Below, piece by piece: positions 1 to 8,143 of a DNA stretch of 26,311 bases (position 1 is the stretch's first letter; each line of letters starts with the position of its first letter). The notes under the pieces were generated by a model, which had not been told where the DNA came from, searched no databases, and saw only the letters and a list, made by a program, of their open reading frames with translations. Source of the stretch: Candidatus Zambryskibacteria bacterium RIFCSPLOWO2_01_FULL_47_14 (lineage in GTDB: Bacteria; Patescibacteria; Paceibacteria; UBA9973; Zambryskibacteraceae); NCBI GenBank assembly GCA_001824005.1, contig MHWG01000021.1:39316-65626 (forward strand), given 5' to 3'. Made by a program: the position numbers and the translations under genes.

Positions 1-1
1 G

Positions 2-1852
2 GCACTTTATGCGATAGCTTTTCTCCTTGCGACCATTGGTCTCTCTACTTTAACCAGTATTGATGTTGCCAGAAGTTTCTGGGGCGATTACGAACGGATG
101 GAAGGATTAATCCTCTTCCTGCACCTCGGAGCGTTCTTTCTGGTGATTGGTTCCATGTTCCGTGAAATTGATTGGGAGAAGTGGTGGAAGACTACGCTCT
201 TTGCTTCCCTACTCATGATTATTTATGTCCTGCTCCAGCTTGCCGGAACAATCGCCATTCACCAGGGAGGCGTGCGCGTTGACGGCACTCTGGGCAATGC
301 CACATACCTCGCGGTCTATATGCTCTTCCATATTTTTATCGCGCTATACTTCCTCTGGCGCGAGTATTCAAACAGAATGTCGAGATGGTTGTATATCTTC
401 CTGATCTTGGGACAAGTTTTTATTCTCTACCATACCGCTACTCGCGGAGCGATCCTGGGTCTCTTGGGAGGACTCTTGATCATCGCTTTGCTTAATTTGA
501 GAAACAAGAAGGATCCTCTCATACGCAAGGGCAGTGTCATCTTGCTCGCCGTACTGCTCATTATAGCCGGAGGTTTCCTGTCTCTGCGGCAGACAAGTTT
601 TGTCCAAAATAGTCCGGTCCTCTCACGCTTTACCCAGCTTAATTTCTCCGATATTTACCAAGGCCGTTATTATGTTTGGCCCATGGCTGTCGAAGGATTT
701 AAAGAGAGGCCACTATTTGGATGGGGCCAGGAGAACTTCATTTATGTTTTCCAGAAGCATTATAAGCCGGAGATGTTTAATCTTGAGCCGTGGTTTGATC
801 GCGCGCACAATACTTATCTCGACTGGCTTGTATCAGGTGGCTTCTTAGGTCTCCTTGGTTACCTCTCCCTCTATGCGGCGATTTTGTATGTCATTTGGCG
901 CGGTAATCGAAGCTTCTCTCATGTGGAAAGGTCCATACTGACCGGACTCCTCTCGGCATACGCTTTCCACAACTTGTTCGTATTCGACCATCTTATAAGT
1001 TACATTCTGTTCTTCTCTCTCTTGGCTTACGCGTGTCAGCGTTCTCCGCACGGCACTTTGTCCCCCAGTTTTACCCTGCCGGAAAATTGGGTAAAGAAAG
1101 TCGCCTTGCCTGCGGCCGCCATTGTCTTCTTGCTGGTTTTCTACTTCGGAAACGTCAAGCCTTTAGTAGCCAATGTTTACTTAATCGAAGCGCTCAAATC
1201 ACTTCAATTGCAGAAGTTTGAAAATACCGGTTCATATTTCATGAAAGCCTATAAAGCCTCGACCATAGGCAAAAGAGAAATTATCGAACATATGGCCCAG
1301 AACTCGGTTGCTTTGCTTGAGAGCAGTCTTTCTTTGGAAAAGAAGAATGAATTCTACGGCTTCGCCAAACAGGTAGTGCGCGAAGAAGCGGACAAACATC
1401 CTAATGATGCCAAGCGCCAGCTCTTGGCAGGTTCTTTTCTGGTCAACACGGGTTTCCCCGATGAAGCGCTCCTCTATTTGGAAAGGGCGCGCCAAATCAT
1501 GCCGGGTAAACAGCAAGTATACTTCGATACCGCCTCCGCCTATTTTGCCAAGAACGATTCAGCTACCGGTCTATCTTTCTTCAGACAAGCTTATGATTTG
1601 GCGCCTGACTATACCGAGGCTAAGGTTATTTATCTCCTCGGCGCTATTTATGCCGGAGACAGAGCTCTCGAGAATAATCTGATTGCGAAGTTTACTGAGA
1701 AACAATTCGTTTTCGAAGACAGGATTCTTCAGGCTTACTATGGACATAAACGTTTCGCGGAAGTAATTAAAATTTTGGAAAGACGCAAGAAATTAGATCC
1801 GGGCAACGCCGCAACTTACGACGAGTACATTCGGCAGGTTCGAAATCAGTAA
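2..1852 (+). CDS. O-antigen-ligase-like polytopic membrane protein with C-terminal TPRs, 5'-truncated
   Basis: The reading frame is open from base 2, so the gene begins before the window; the first internal ATG is at 98 but the coding sequence clearly precedes it (residues SFWGDYERMEG span it). The protein has many hydrophobic segments. A Wzy/WaaL-type signature lies around 680-860: an Arg-Tyr-Tyr-Val-Trp stretch, PLFGWG, then a conserved RAHNTYLDW motif followed by GGFLG. From about 1380 to 1800 the soluble C-terminus has TPR-like helices (ALLYLERARQIMP, FFRQAYDLAPDYTEA). The family contains O-antigen ligases, polymerases and some protein glycosyltransferases, so the role is probably transfer or polymerisation of lipid-linked glycans at the outer face of the membrane. 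The exact substrate cannot be read from sequence. A second protein of the same architecture lies at 23113-25392. An AT-rich repeat follows the stop directly. Confidence 0.85.
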   Translation, partial: ALYAIAFLLATIGLSTLTSIDVARSFWGDYERMEGLILFLHLGAFFLVIGSMFREIDWEKWWKTTLFASLLMIIYVLLQLAGTIAIHQGGVRVDGTLGNATYLAVYMLFHIFIALYFLWREYSNRMSRWLYIFLILGQVFILYHTATRGAILGLLGGLLIIALLNLRNKKDPLIRKGSVILLAVLLIIAGGFLSLRQTSFVQNSPVLSRFTQLNFSDIYQGRYYVWPMAVEGFKERPLFGWGQENFIYVFQKHYKPEMFNLEPWFDRAHNTYLDWLVSGGFLGLLGYLSLYAAILYVIWRGNRSFSHVERSILTGLLSAYAFHNLFVFDHLISYILFFSLLAYACQRSPHGTLSPSFTLPENWVKKVALPAAAIVFLLVFYFGNVKPLVANVYLIEALKSLQLQKFENTGSYFMKAYKASTIGKREIIEHMAQNSVALLESSLSLEKKNEFYGFAKQVVREEADKHPNDAKRQLLAGSFLVNTGFPDEALLYLERARQIMPGKQQVYFDTASAYFAKNDSATGLSFFRQAYDLAPDYTEAKVIYLLGAIYAGDRALENNLIAKFTEKQFVFEDRILQAYYGHKRFAEVIKILERRKKLDPGNAATYDEYIRQVRNQ

Positions 1853-1884
1853 TTGAAAATTGAAAATTCTAAATTGAAAATTTT
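1853..1884. repeat. AT-rich dispersed element, short copy
   Basis: A GAAAATT/TTGAAAATT-rich block starts immediately after the stop codon of the upstream gene. It belongs to the same family as the blocks at 4682, 8098, 11301, 11871, 16601 and 22727. Confidence 0.7.
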
Positions 1885-1922
1885 GTTCCGGAAAGTTATC
1901 CACACATTTTCCGTCTTATCTA

Positions 1923-1951
1923 TTGTATGTGTGCGTAGTAAGTACGATAAT
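1923..1951 (+). promoter_or_regulatory. Candidate sigma70-type promoter upstream of secA
   Basis: TTGTAT, a 17-bp spacer and GATAAT. The -10 matches the consensus at 5 of 6 bases and the -35 only in its TTG. Transcription would start near 1958, giving secA a leader of about 215 nt that holds an inverted repeat (CGTAAAA at 1961-1967, TTTTACG at 1980-1986), a hairpin repeat and a short ORF. Confidence 0.4.
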
Positions 1952-2007
1952 TAATACAAGCGTAAAAGTTTAAGAAAATTTTTACGACAGAAGTTACTAA
2001 TTAACCA

Positions 2008-2066
2008 CGAATGACATCGAATGTCGCGAATGGATTCTTATCATTCGATCAAATTCGTAAGATTCG
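2008..2066. repeat. Palindromic CGAAT/ATTCG hairpin element, copy 1
   Basis: A 59-bp stretch built from CGAAT and ATTCG words that can fold into an imperfect hairpin. Its right half matches, at about nine of ten positions over some 35 bases, the reverse complement of the element inside rnpB at 22557-22622. It lies in the presumed leader of secA. Confidence 0.7.
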
Positions 2067-2073
2067 TATCACA

Positions 2074-2136
2074 ATGGCAAAGAAAAAGAAGGCAACCAAG
2101 AAGAAGAAAACTTCTTCCCGAAAGAAGAGAGCTTAA
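2074..2136 (+). CDS. Small lysine-rich ORF (20 aa) upstream of secA
   Basis: ATG at 2074, stop at 2134-2136; the peptide is MAKKKKATKKKKTSSRKKRA. Fourteen of its twenty residues are Lys, Arg or His-free basic/serine-threonine mixtures dominated by Lys and Arg, so it is strongly cationic. There is no clear Shine-Dalgarno sequence. It ends 36 nt before the preferred secA start and is followed at once by a hairpin overlapping that start. It could be a nucleic-acid-binding micro-protein, a leader peptide acting on secA, or a chance ORF. Basic Lys/Ala-rich micro-proteins do occur in bacteria, but I do not recognise this one and assign no function. Confidence 0.4.
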   Translation: MAKKKKATKKKKTSSRKKRA

Positions 2137-2159
2137 TTACTTTTTTCCTTTCGTGTGAT

Positions 2160-2183
2160 AAAATGCCCAGAAATGGGCATTTT
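2160..2183 (+). promoter_or_regulatory. Perfect hairpin overlapping the secA start codon
   Basis: Arms AAAATGCCCA (2160-2169) and TGGGCATTTT (2174-2183) pair perfectly around a GAAA tetraloop. The preferred secA ATG (2173-2175) lies at the loop/stem border. The arm ends in TTTT, so the structure could be a weak intrinsic terminator for the short upstream ORF or an RNA hairpin limiting ribosome access to secA. Confidence 0.6.
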
Positions 2184-4692
2184 ATCGTCTATTTTAGGCA
2201 CTCCCGAAGAGAAGAAGCTCAAGTCTTGGCGGCCTCTGGTCGAGCGGATTAACGCGCTCGAAATTGATTTTGAAAAACTCTCTCCCGAAGATTTGAAATC
2301 GAAGACGGAAGATTTCAAAAAGCGCATTTCTAACGGCGCATCGCTTGACGATATTCTCCCCGAAGCCTTCGCCGCCGTGCGCGAAGCGTCCAAGCGCACT
2401 TTGGGCCAGCGGCACTTCGACGTGCAAATTCTCGGTGGTTTGGCGCTCTATCATGGTGGCATAGCAGAAATGAAAACAGGTGAAGGAAAAACGCTTGTGG
2501 CCACCTTGCCCGCGTATCTCGTGGCCCTTGAGGGTAAGGGTGTGCACGTCGTTACCGTTAATGATTATCTCTCGCGGCGCGACGCGGCCTGGATGGGGCA
2601 AATTTATAATTATCTCGGACTTTCCGTCGGAGTGCTCAATGATCAGACTTCGTATCTTTATGACGAAACGCATACAGGTCCGACCTTGGATGAAGTGCGC
2701 GACATCGAAGGATCTTTCAAAATCGTTTATGAGTTTTTAAGACCGGCAACAAAACAACAAGCATACAATGCCGATATTACCTACGGCACCAATAACCAGT
2801 TCGGCTTCGACTATCTGCGCGACAATCTTGTTTATGACCGAAGGAATCTTACTCAGCGAGATTACAACTTTGCCATCGTTGACGAAGTGGATTCGATCCT
2901 CATCGATGAAGCGAGAACCCCTCTCATCATCTCCGGCAATACCGGCGCTGCTGGCGAACTTTATACCCGCTTCGCGAAAATTGCCGCTTCGCTCGACCAA
3001 GGCAGAGATTTTGCCGTCGATGAGAAGTTGAAGGCCATCTCCCTCACAGACGAAGGCATCAACAATGCCGAGAAGGTTTTGGGGATTGAAAACATTTATA
3101 CCGAAGGCGGTATCAAGTACGTTCATCATCTTGAAACCGCCGTCAAAGCCAAAGCGCTTTATCACAAAGACAAGGAATATGTGGTAAAAGACGATGAAGT
3201 AGTGATTGTGGACGCCTTCACCGGTCGTCTCCAACCCGGGAGACGCTGGTCGGAGGGCTTGCATCAGGCGATAGAAGCAAAGGAGGGGGTAAAGATTAAA
3301 GAAGAATCTCGCACCTACGCGTCTATTACCTTCCAGAATTATTTCCGAATGTACGAGAAGCTCGCGGGCATGACTGGTACGGCGCTTACTTCCAAAGAAG
3401 AGTTCTATAAAGTGTACGGTCTTGAGACTTACGTTGTGCCGACCAATAAGCCGGTTGCGAGAATTGATCACGGCGATCAGATTTTCCAAACCCACGCCGG
3501 GAAATACAGGGCTGTGGCGAAGAAGGCTAAGGAGCTAAGTCAAAAGGGTCAGCCGCTTCTTATCGGCACGGTTTCAATCGAGCACAACGAATTGCTCTCG
3601 GAATATTTGAAGAACGAAGGCATCAAGCATAACATCTTGAACGCCAAGAATCACGAACAGGACGCCCAGATTTATGCCCAGGCCGGCAAAAAAGGCGCAG
3701 TAACGGTTGCTACTAACATGGCGGGCCGCGGCGTTGACATCAAACTCGGCGGCAATCCTTCAACTCCGGAAGAGTACGAAGAAGTAAAGTCGCTTGGCGG
3801 ACTCTTCGTCTTGGGTACCGAACGCCACGACGCCCGCCGCATCGACAATCAGCTGCGCGGCCGTTCTGGCCGCCAGGGCGATCCGGGCGAGACGCAATTC
3901 TTTGTCTCTCTAGAGGATTCACTCTTGCGCATCTTCGCCGTCGATACCATCAAGAGTATGATGGGACGCTTCAATATCCCGGAAGACGAGCCGATCGAGA
4001 ACAAGCTCATCACCAATTCGCTCGAGAAAGCGCAGGAGAAGATCGAAGGCTTCAACTTCGACGCTAGGAAGCACGTGCTCGAGTTCGACGATGTGCTTAA
4101 TTTCCAAAGAAAAACCATTTATGAGAGAAGACGCGAGATTCTCATTGGCGGTCGTGAGGCGGTGGAGAAATATCTTTCCGGTCTCGATATCAGCGAGAAA
4201 ATGCAAAAGATCCCGTTTGACAATCCGACTGTCGTCGAAGTTTTGCGCCGCGTTATCCTTCAGACTCTCGATCTCTTCTGGGTTGACCATCTCGAGATGA
4301 TGGAGTATCTGCGTGGCAGCGTGAATCTGCGCGCCTACGGCCAGCGTGACCCCTTGGTAGAATACAAGAAGGACGGCCTGCGCTTCTTCCGCCAGATGGA
4401 GGAGTCGATGGCGAAACAGATTGCCGAATTCGTGGCGGTGCTTGATGTTGAGGCTTTGATAAAAGCGGCAGATTCTGACAGGAAAACCGCGCTATCGTTT
4501 TCTACTGAAAACGTACGCTCCGCTCCTGCCGCCGCAGTCCGCGACGCTTTTCCTGTTCAGAATCTGCCGGGAGGGGAGAAGATGGGCCGGAACGACCCGT
4601 GCCCCTGTGGTTCCGGTAAGAAGTACAAAAAGTGTGGCCTCTTGAATACTCCAGAACATCAAGAGAGAATGGCGGCGAAAAATGAAAATTGA
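2173..4692 (+). CDS. secA: Preprotein translocase ATPase SecA
   Basis: SecA is the cytosolic ATPase motor that drives unfolded preproteins through SecYEG. Visible marks, numbered from ATG 2173 (839 aa): Walker A in MKTGEGKT (100-107), [13 protein letters not shown] (Walker B/DEAD region, from 237), the '[15 protein letters not shown]' signature, motif VI area [15 protein letters not shown] (near 513-527), [13 protein letters not shown], and a C-terminal SEC-C tail with C810-x-C812-x8-C821. A GTG at 2155 is in frame, but MGILSSILG at 2173 matches the usual SecA N-terminus better and the extra six codons lie in the hairpin. Two oddities: the segment between 'IYERRREIL' and '[10 protein letters not shown]' is only about 35 residues, so the helical wing domain seems strongly shortened; and the usual fourth zinc ligand after C821 is Gly. 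A membrane-protein cluster starts 14 nt downstream. Confidence 0.97.
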   Translation: MGILSSILGTPEEKKLKSWRPLVERINALEIDFEKLSPEDLKSKTEDFKKRISNGASLDDILPEAFAAVREASKRTLGQRHFDVQILGGLALYHGGIAEMKTGEGKTLVATLPAYLVALEGKGVHVVTVNDYLSRRDAAWMGQIYNYLGLSVGVLNDQTSYLYDETHTGPTLDEVRDIEGSFKIVYEFLRPATKQQAYNADITYGTNNQFGFDYLRDNLVYDRRNLTQRDYNFAIVDEVDSILIDEARTPLIISGNTGAAGELYTRFAKIAASLDQGRDFAVDEKLKAISLTDEGINNAEKVLGIENIYTEGGIKYVHHLETAVKAKALYHKDKEYVVKDDEVVIVDAFTGRLQPGRRWSEGLHQAIEAKEGVKIKEESRTYASITFQNYFRMYEKLAGMTGTALTSKEEFYKVYGLETYVVPTNKPVARIDHGDQIFQTHAGKYRAVAKKAKELSQKGQPLLIGTVSIEHNELLSEYLKNEGIKHNILNAKNHEQDAQIYAQAGKKGAVTVATNMAGRGVDIKLGGNPSTPEEYEEVKSLGGLFVLGTERHDARRIDNQLRGRSGRQGDPGETQFFVSLEDSLLRIFAVDTIKSMMGRFNIPEDEPIENKLITNSLEKAQEKIEGFNFDARKHVLEFDDVLNFQRKTIYERRREILIGGREAVEKYLSGLDISEKMQKIPFDNPTVVEVLRRVILQTLDLFWVDHLEMMEYLRGSVNLRAYGQRDPLVEYKKDGLRFFRQMEESMAKQIAEFVAVLDVEALIKAADSDRKTALSFSTENVRSAPAAAVRDAFPVQNLPGGEKMGRNDPCPCGSGKKYKKCGLLNTPEHQERMAAKNEN

Positions 4693-4701
4693 AAATTTAA
4701 A
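4682..4701. repeat. AT-rich dispersed element fragment at the secA/dedA boundary
   Basis: The block ATGAAAATTGAAAATTTAAA contains the secA stop codon (4690-4692) and fills the short gap to the next gene. It is the same word set as the longer copies elsewhere. Confidence 0.55.
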
Positions 4702-4706
4702 ACCCC

Positions 4707-5276
4707 ATGCAAGAAGCTCTAGACATTCTCAGGCTCATAAATGACGTGGTTGTGCGCCCGGATCTCTCGAGCGCGGTCATCATCTTCTTCGTGGCGCTTG
4801 CCAACGAGCTTCTCATGGTGGTGCCTTACGCGCTTATCCTGGCCGGCCAGCTTATTTTCATCAACGGCTCACTCACTATGGCGCTCATGGCTAAGCTCTT
4901 AGTCTTCGTCGCGGTGCCGGTAGGTATCGGCAGTGCCCTCGGTACCTTGCCCGCTTACGCTCTGGCCTACTTCGGCGGGAAGCCCTCGGTAGGGAAGCTT
5001 CACAACTATCTTCGCTTCAACTGGCGCGATGTAGAGAAGATCAATGCCCGCTTCAAGGGCGTGTGGTATGACGAAATAATCTTCCTCATTATTCGCGCGA
5101 TTCCGGTCATTCCCTCCCTTCCGCTCTCGCTCGCGGCGGGCTTCTTCAGAATGCGTTTTATGCCGTACCTCGTCTTAACGGTGGTGGGTCTTACGGTGCG
5201 CATGATGCTTACCCTGATTCTCGTTGGCGTCGGCTTTGGTGGTTTGTCTGAACTGATGTTTTTGCTGTATAATTAA
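4707..5276 (+). CDS. DedA/VTT-family membrane protein
   Basis: A 189-aa polytopic membrane protein with about five hydrophobic segments. The family mark is the re-entrant-loop region with an FGGKPSVGKLHNYLRF segment (near 91-106), an acidic/basic amphipathic stretch and then RAIPVIPSLPLSLAAGFFRM (near 130-150), matching the conserved 'R.IP..p...AG...M' motif of DedA proteins. Members include lipid scramblases and flippases for undecaprenyl phosphate and phosphatidylethanolamine; others act in proton-motive-force homeostasis. Which role applies cannot be read here. It sits 14 nt after secA and 6 nt before the thioredoxin-like gene, so co-transcription is likely. No Shine-Dalgarno is evident before ATG 4707. 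Confidence 0.85.
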   Translation: MQEALDILRLINDVVVRPDLSSAVIIFFVALANELLMVVPYALILAGQLIFINGSLTMALMAKLLVFVAVPVGIGSALGTLPAYALAYFGGKPSVGKLHNYLRFNWRDVEKINARFKGVWYDEIIFLIIRAIPVIPSLPLSLAAGFFRMRFMPYLVLTVVGLTVRMMLTLILVGVGFGGLSELMFLLYN

Positions 5277-5282
5277 CAATAT

Positions 5283-5672
5283 ATGAAAGGGATGAAAGGA
5301 AAATCAATTGCCTGGATTATCGTTATGCTGGTCATTATCGGAGGAGTGGTCTGGTTAGTGAGGACTCCCGGCAAACCGGGAGAGCTCGACGCCTTCGCTC
5401 AATGCATCAAGGACAGTGGAGCCACGTATTATGGCGCTTTCTGGTGTCCGAACTGCAAGAATCAGGAGGCCCGTTTTGGCCGTTCAGCCAAGCTCCTGCC
5501 GCGAATCGAATGCTCAACGCCCGATGGTAAGGGCCAGTTACAAGTCTGCAAGGAGGCCAAGGTCGAAGGGTATCCGACTTGGGACTTCGCCGACGGCACG
5601 AGGGAGGTGGGCAACTTGCCGCTTGAAAGTTTGAGCCAATTTACCGGCTGTTCTCTGCCTGCGCAAGAATGA
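5283..5672 (+). CDS. Membrane-anchored thioredoxin-like protein (VKOR-partner type)
   Basis: 129 aa. An N-terminal uncleaved signal anchor (SIAWIIVMLVIIGGVVWLV, about 8-26) is followed by a small thioredoxin-like domain with FWCPNCKNQ (C55-x2-C58) and a cis-Pro-type loop, GYPTWDF. The order 'YYGAFWCPNCKNQ...RIECS...CKEAKVEGYPTW' closely resembles the thioredoxin domain that is fused to VKOR in many bacteria, here as a separate protein. It should oxidise or isomerise cysteines outside the membrane. The last bases overlap the start of the DsbB-like gene (ATGA, 5669-5672), so the two are translationally coupled, as expected for an oxidase and its recharging membrane partner. A second in-frame ATG at 5292 is possible. 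Confidence 0.85.
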   Translation: MKGMKGKSIAWIIVMLVIIGGVVWLVRTPGKPGELDAFAQCIKDSGATYYGAFWCPNCKNQEARFGRSAKLLPRIECSTPDGKGQLQVCKEAKVEGYPTWDFADGTREVGNLPLESLSQFTGCSLPAQE

Positions 5673-6208
5673 TCGAAACGATAAAAAATTTTCTCCCATA
5701 TCTTGTGCTATTTTCGCATGCGCTCCTGGCATTCTTGGTGGTTGCCGTAATTTTTCGAAGTTCTTTCGGAGGGAAGGTAGTTGATTTTATCGGTAAGTAC
5801 TCGCTCTTATTCGGAGTTCTCATCTCTCTCGGAGCAGTTGCCGGCAGTCTCTTTTATTCCGAAATTGTCGGTTACGAAGCCTGCGTCCTATGTTGGTGGC
5901 AGAGAGTCTTCCTTTATCCGCAGCTTGTCTTGTTCTCGGCGGCTCTCTGGAGAAGCGACCGTTCGGTATTCAATTATTCGATTGCGCTTTCTCTTCTCGC
6001 CGGAGTAATCGCGCTGTATCAGGCTTATGTTTACTGGGGTGGGGCCTCGCTTCTGCCATGCACGGCCGCCGAAGGTGCTTGTTCGAAAATATATGTCATG
6101 GAGTTCGGCTATATTACCATTCCCGTCATGTCACTTACCGTCATTCTCTACTATTTTCTTCTCGCCTGGATAAACCGCCTGTATAGAAATGAGAATCGTA
6201 ACGCATAA
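5669..6208 (+). CDS. DsbB/BdbC-type disulfide-forming quinone oxidoreductase
   Basis: 179 aa with about five hydrophobic helices. The first redox pair is in EACVLCWWQRVFLYPQ (C72-x2-C75), the classic DsbB motif with the quinone-site Arg. The second periplasmic-loop pair is C131 and C138 (LPCTAAEGACSKIY), followed by the BdbC-like FGYITIPVMSLT segment. DsbB/BdbC passes electrons from a thioredoxin-fold oxidase to quinone. It overlaps the thioredoxin gene by 4 nt and the MYG1 gene by 20 nt. It likely supports folding of exported cysteine proteins, such as the propeller fibre encoded at 16936-21993. BdbC is the closer subtype from the second motif, but a gene name is not certain. Confidence 0.92.
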   Translation: MIETIKNFLPYLVLFSHALLAFLVVAVIFRSSFGGKVVDFIGKYSLLFGVLISLGAVAGSLFYSEIVGYEACVLCWWQRVFLYPQLVLFSAALWRSDRSVFNYSIALSLLAGVIALYQAYVYWGGASLLPCTAAEGACSKIYVMEFGYITIPVMSLTVILYYFLLAWINRLYRNENRNA

Positions 6209-7055
6209 CGGCCACTTCCACGCCGACGAACTTCTGGCGGTAGCGACGCTGCTTATCAAATTTCCAGACGCGGAAGTGGTAAGAAGCCGTGACGAAGCCG
6301 TAATCGGCTCTGCGGATATCGTAGTTGATGTGGGGCTCTCCTACGATCCGGCAAAGTTCCAGTTTGACCACCATCAGGTCGGCGGGGCGGGAGTAAGAGA
6401 GAATGGCGTTCCCTACGCATCCTTCGGGTTGATTTGGAAGGAGTATGGCGAAGAAATTGCGGGCGGATCCGAAGAGGCGCGAATAATCGAGGAGAAGCTC
6501 GCCATGCCGATAGATGCCGGTGACAACGGCGTTGATTTATATCAGCCGACAATCGGGGATGTGCGGGAGTATTCTCTCGGGGACTTTTTCGAATCCTTCG
6601 CCGAGCAGGCCGAATCCATGGAGGATTACGACCGCAACTTTTTCGAAGCCCTGACGCACGCACGCGGGCTTATAAGGAGAGAGATTGAAGATGCCAAAAA
6701 TACCGCAAGAGACTGGCGGGAAGTTCAGAAAATATATGATTCAAGCGAGGATAAGAGAATTATAGTTCTCCCTCGTCATGCAAAGTGGAAACGCGTGCTT
6801 ATTTCGACCGAAGCGGTGTACGTGGTTTACCCGAGGCCTAACGGCAGCTGGAGTTCTCAGGTGGTGCCGGAAGATTCCAATACTTATAAGGCAAAAAAGA
6901 TGTTCCCCGAACCCTGGGCCGGCCTTGTCAGCCGGGAGCTTGCGGCGGCATCCGGTGTGGCCGATGCTATTTTTTGCCACAAGGCTGGGTTTCTGGTCGG
7001 AGCCGAGAGCCGGGAGGGAGCCATAGCTCTCGCGCGAAAAGCGCTCGAGAATTAA
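6189..7055 (+). CDS. MYG1/UPF0160 family metal-dependent nuclease (DHH-like)
   Basis: 288 aa. The N-terminal metal-binding motif VTHNGHFHADE (4-14), a DVGLSYDP segment and FDHHQ (near 58-62) match the MYG1/UPF0160 family, related to DHH phosphoesterases; eukaryotic MYG1 is a 3'-5' exoribonuclease. The C-terminal 'FCHKAGFLVGAESREGAIALARKAL' type ending is also typical. Full length for the family. It starts 20 nt inside dsbB, so it is probably the last gene of the secA-dedA-thioredoxin-dsbB run. A role in RNA turnover is a family-level inference. Confidence 0.88.
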   Translation: MRIVTHNGHFHADELLAVATLLIKFPDAEVVRSRDEAVIGSADIVVDVGLSYDPAKFQFDHHQVGGAGVRENGVPYASFGLIWKEYGEEIAGGSEEARIIEEKLAMPIDAGDNGVDLYQPTIGDVREYSLGDFFESFAEQAESMEDYDRNFFEALTHARGLIRREIEDAKNTARDWREVQKIYDSSEDKRIIVLPRHAKWKRVLISTEAVYVVYPRPNGSWSSQVVPEDSNTYKAKKMFPEPWAGLVSRELAAASGVADAIFCHKAGFLVGAESREGAIALARKALEN

Positions 7056-7072
7056 TCTAATTTCTAATTGCT

Positions 7073-7156
7073 CTAATTATTCTAAATTTTGGCATTATTT
7101 AGGTCAATTAGGTCATTTAGGTCATTTAGGTCAATTAGGTTAATTAGAATAATTAG
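7073..7156. repeat. 13-bp perfect inverted repeat around a minisatellite
   Basis: CTAATTATTCTAA at 7073-7085 and TTAGAATAATTAG at 7144-7156 are perfect reverse complements. They bracket the 9-bp repeats between MYG1 and obgE. The arms are AT-rich, so the structure may be weak. Confidence 0.6.
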
Positions 7157-7163
7157 GGTAATT
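7101..7163. repeat. 9-bp tandem repeat (AGGTCAATT type), 7 degenerate units
   Basis: Units are AGGTCAATT, AGGTCATTT (twice), AGGTCAATT, AGGTTAATT, AGAATAATT and AGGGTAATT. They fill the 115-bp gap before obgE and end 7 bp before its start codon. Confidence 0.8.
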
Positions 7164-7170
7164 TAATACC

Positions 7171-8130
7171 ATGTTTATTGATGAATTAACTCTTCACTTG
7201 AAGGCCGGGCGTGGTGGCGACGGGGTGGTGCGCTGGCGGCATGAGAAGGGCAAGGAGAAAGGCGGGCCCTCCGGCGGCAACGGCGGCAAGGGCGGCGACG
7301 TGTACGCCAGAGCAGTCCGCGACATAGGTATCCTCGCAAATTACCGTAACATAAAAGTTTTTGAAGCAGGGCGCGGCAAGGACGGCGAGGCTGATTCGCG
7401 CCAGGGGGCAAGCGGCAGTGATATTGAAATTAAGTTTCCTGTCGGCTCAAGATTAATAAACCTTACAACAGGCCATAAAATCGAATTATTGAATGGAGAG
7501 GAAAGGGTACTCCTCCTCAAGGGAGGCCGCGGCGGTCTTGGCAATGAACATTTCAAAGGTTCGACTAATATCCGCCCCAGGGAAAAGACCCTCGGGGAAG
7601 CCGGAGAGGAGGCGGACTTTCTGATCGAACTTCTTCTAATCGCCGATATAGGCCTTATTGGATTGCCCAATGCCGGCAAATCGAGTTTGCTTAATACGCT
7701 TACTCGCGCCAAGGCGAAAGTGGGTCCTTTCGCCTTTACAACGCTTGAGCCTGGTTTAGGAACGTTTTATGGACTGGTGCTGGCGGACATTCCAGGACTC
7801 ATAGAAGGTGCCGCCCAAGGCAGAGGTTTAGGGCACAAATTCTTAAAGCATATTGAAAGGACTAAGGCGCTTATGCATTGCATCTCGGCAGAAGAGGCCG
7901 ATCCGCTCGAAGCCTATAAGATTGTGAGGAAAGAGCTCGAGCTCTATAATATGAATGTCGCAAGAAAGCCAGAAGTGGTATTGCTTACCAAGGCCGACAT
8001 TATTTCAGAGCAAGAAGTGGAAGAAAAAATTAAAATATTAAAATCGGTTCGTGAGACGGTAGTTCCAATCTCGATTTTGGATGATAAAGCTCTGAAAAAT
8101 TTACAATTTACAATTCTTAATTTCCAATGA
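7171..8130 (+). CDS. obgE: Obg-family GTPase ObgE/CgtA
   Basis: 319 aa. The glycine-rich Obg fold comes first (MFIDELTLHLKAGRGGDGVV, GGNGGKGGDV, GGRGGLGNEHF), followed by a GTPase domain with G1 GLPNAGKSS (from 164), the G2 region FAFTTLEP, G3 DIPGLIEGA and G4-like TKAD in place of NKxD. Obg proteins bind the 50S subunit and control ribosome assembly and the stringent response. There is no C-terminal OCT-type domain; the last residues (LQFTILNFQ) are encoded by an AT-rich repeat that also forms the stop codon, so the end looks rebuilt by the repeat. The stop overlaps the gatB start (ATGA at 8127-8130). Confidence 0.96.
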   Translation: MFIDELTLHLKAGRGGDGVVRWRHEKGKEKGGPSGGNGGKGGDVYARAVRDIGILANYRNIKVFEAGRGKDGEADSRQGASGSDIEIKFPVGSRLINLTTGHKIELLNGEERVLLLKGGRGGLGNEHFKGSTNIRPREKTLGEAGEEADFLIELLLIADIGLIGLPNAGKSSLLNTLTRAKAKVGPFAFTTLEPGLGTFYGLVLADIPGLIEGAAQGRGLGHKFLKHIERTKALMHCISAEEADPLEAYKIVRKELELYNMNVARKPEVVLLTKADIISEQEVEEKIKILKSVRETVVPISILDDKALKNLQFTILNFQ

Positions 8131-8143
8131 AAATTGAAAATTA
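8098..8143. repeat. AT-rich dispersed element forming the obgE end and gatB start
   Basis: The words AATTTACAATT, AATTTCCAATG and AAAATTGAAAATTAT run through the last ten codons of obgE, its stop, and the first five codons of gatB (MKIEN). Confidence 0.7.

Noticed and set aside
1896..1904. Perfect DnaA box TTATCCACA, possible origin
   Set aside because: Only one box is seen, with no cluster, no dnaA or dnaN nearby and no AT-rich unwinding region clearly tied to it.
2737..3495. Minus-strand reading frame of 252 codons inside secA
   Set aside because: Fully antisense to conserved SecA motifs, with no recognisable protein features.
5364..5383. Hairpin CTCCCGG-CAAA-CCGGGAG in the thioredoxin gene
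   Set aside because: Only 7 bp per arm within coding sequence, no T-run; not enough to call a regulatory site.
4690..8130. Recoded UGA (genetic code 25 of Gracilibacteria/SR1)
   Set aside because: TGA ends secA and obgE at sensible positions and no gene has in-frame TGA at a conserved glycine.
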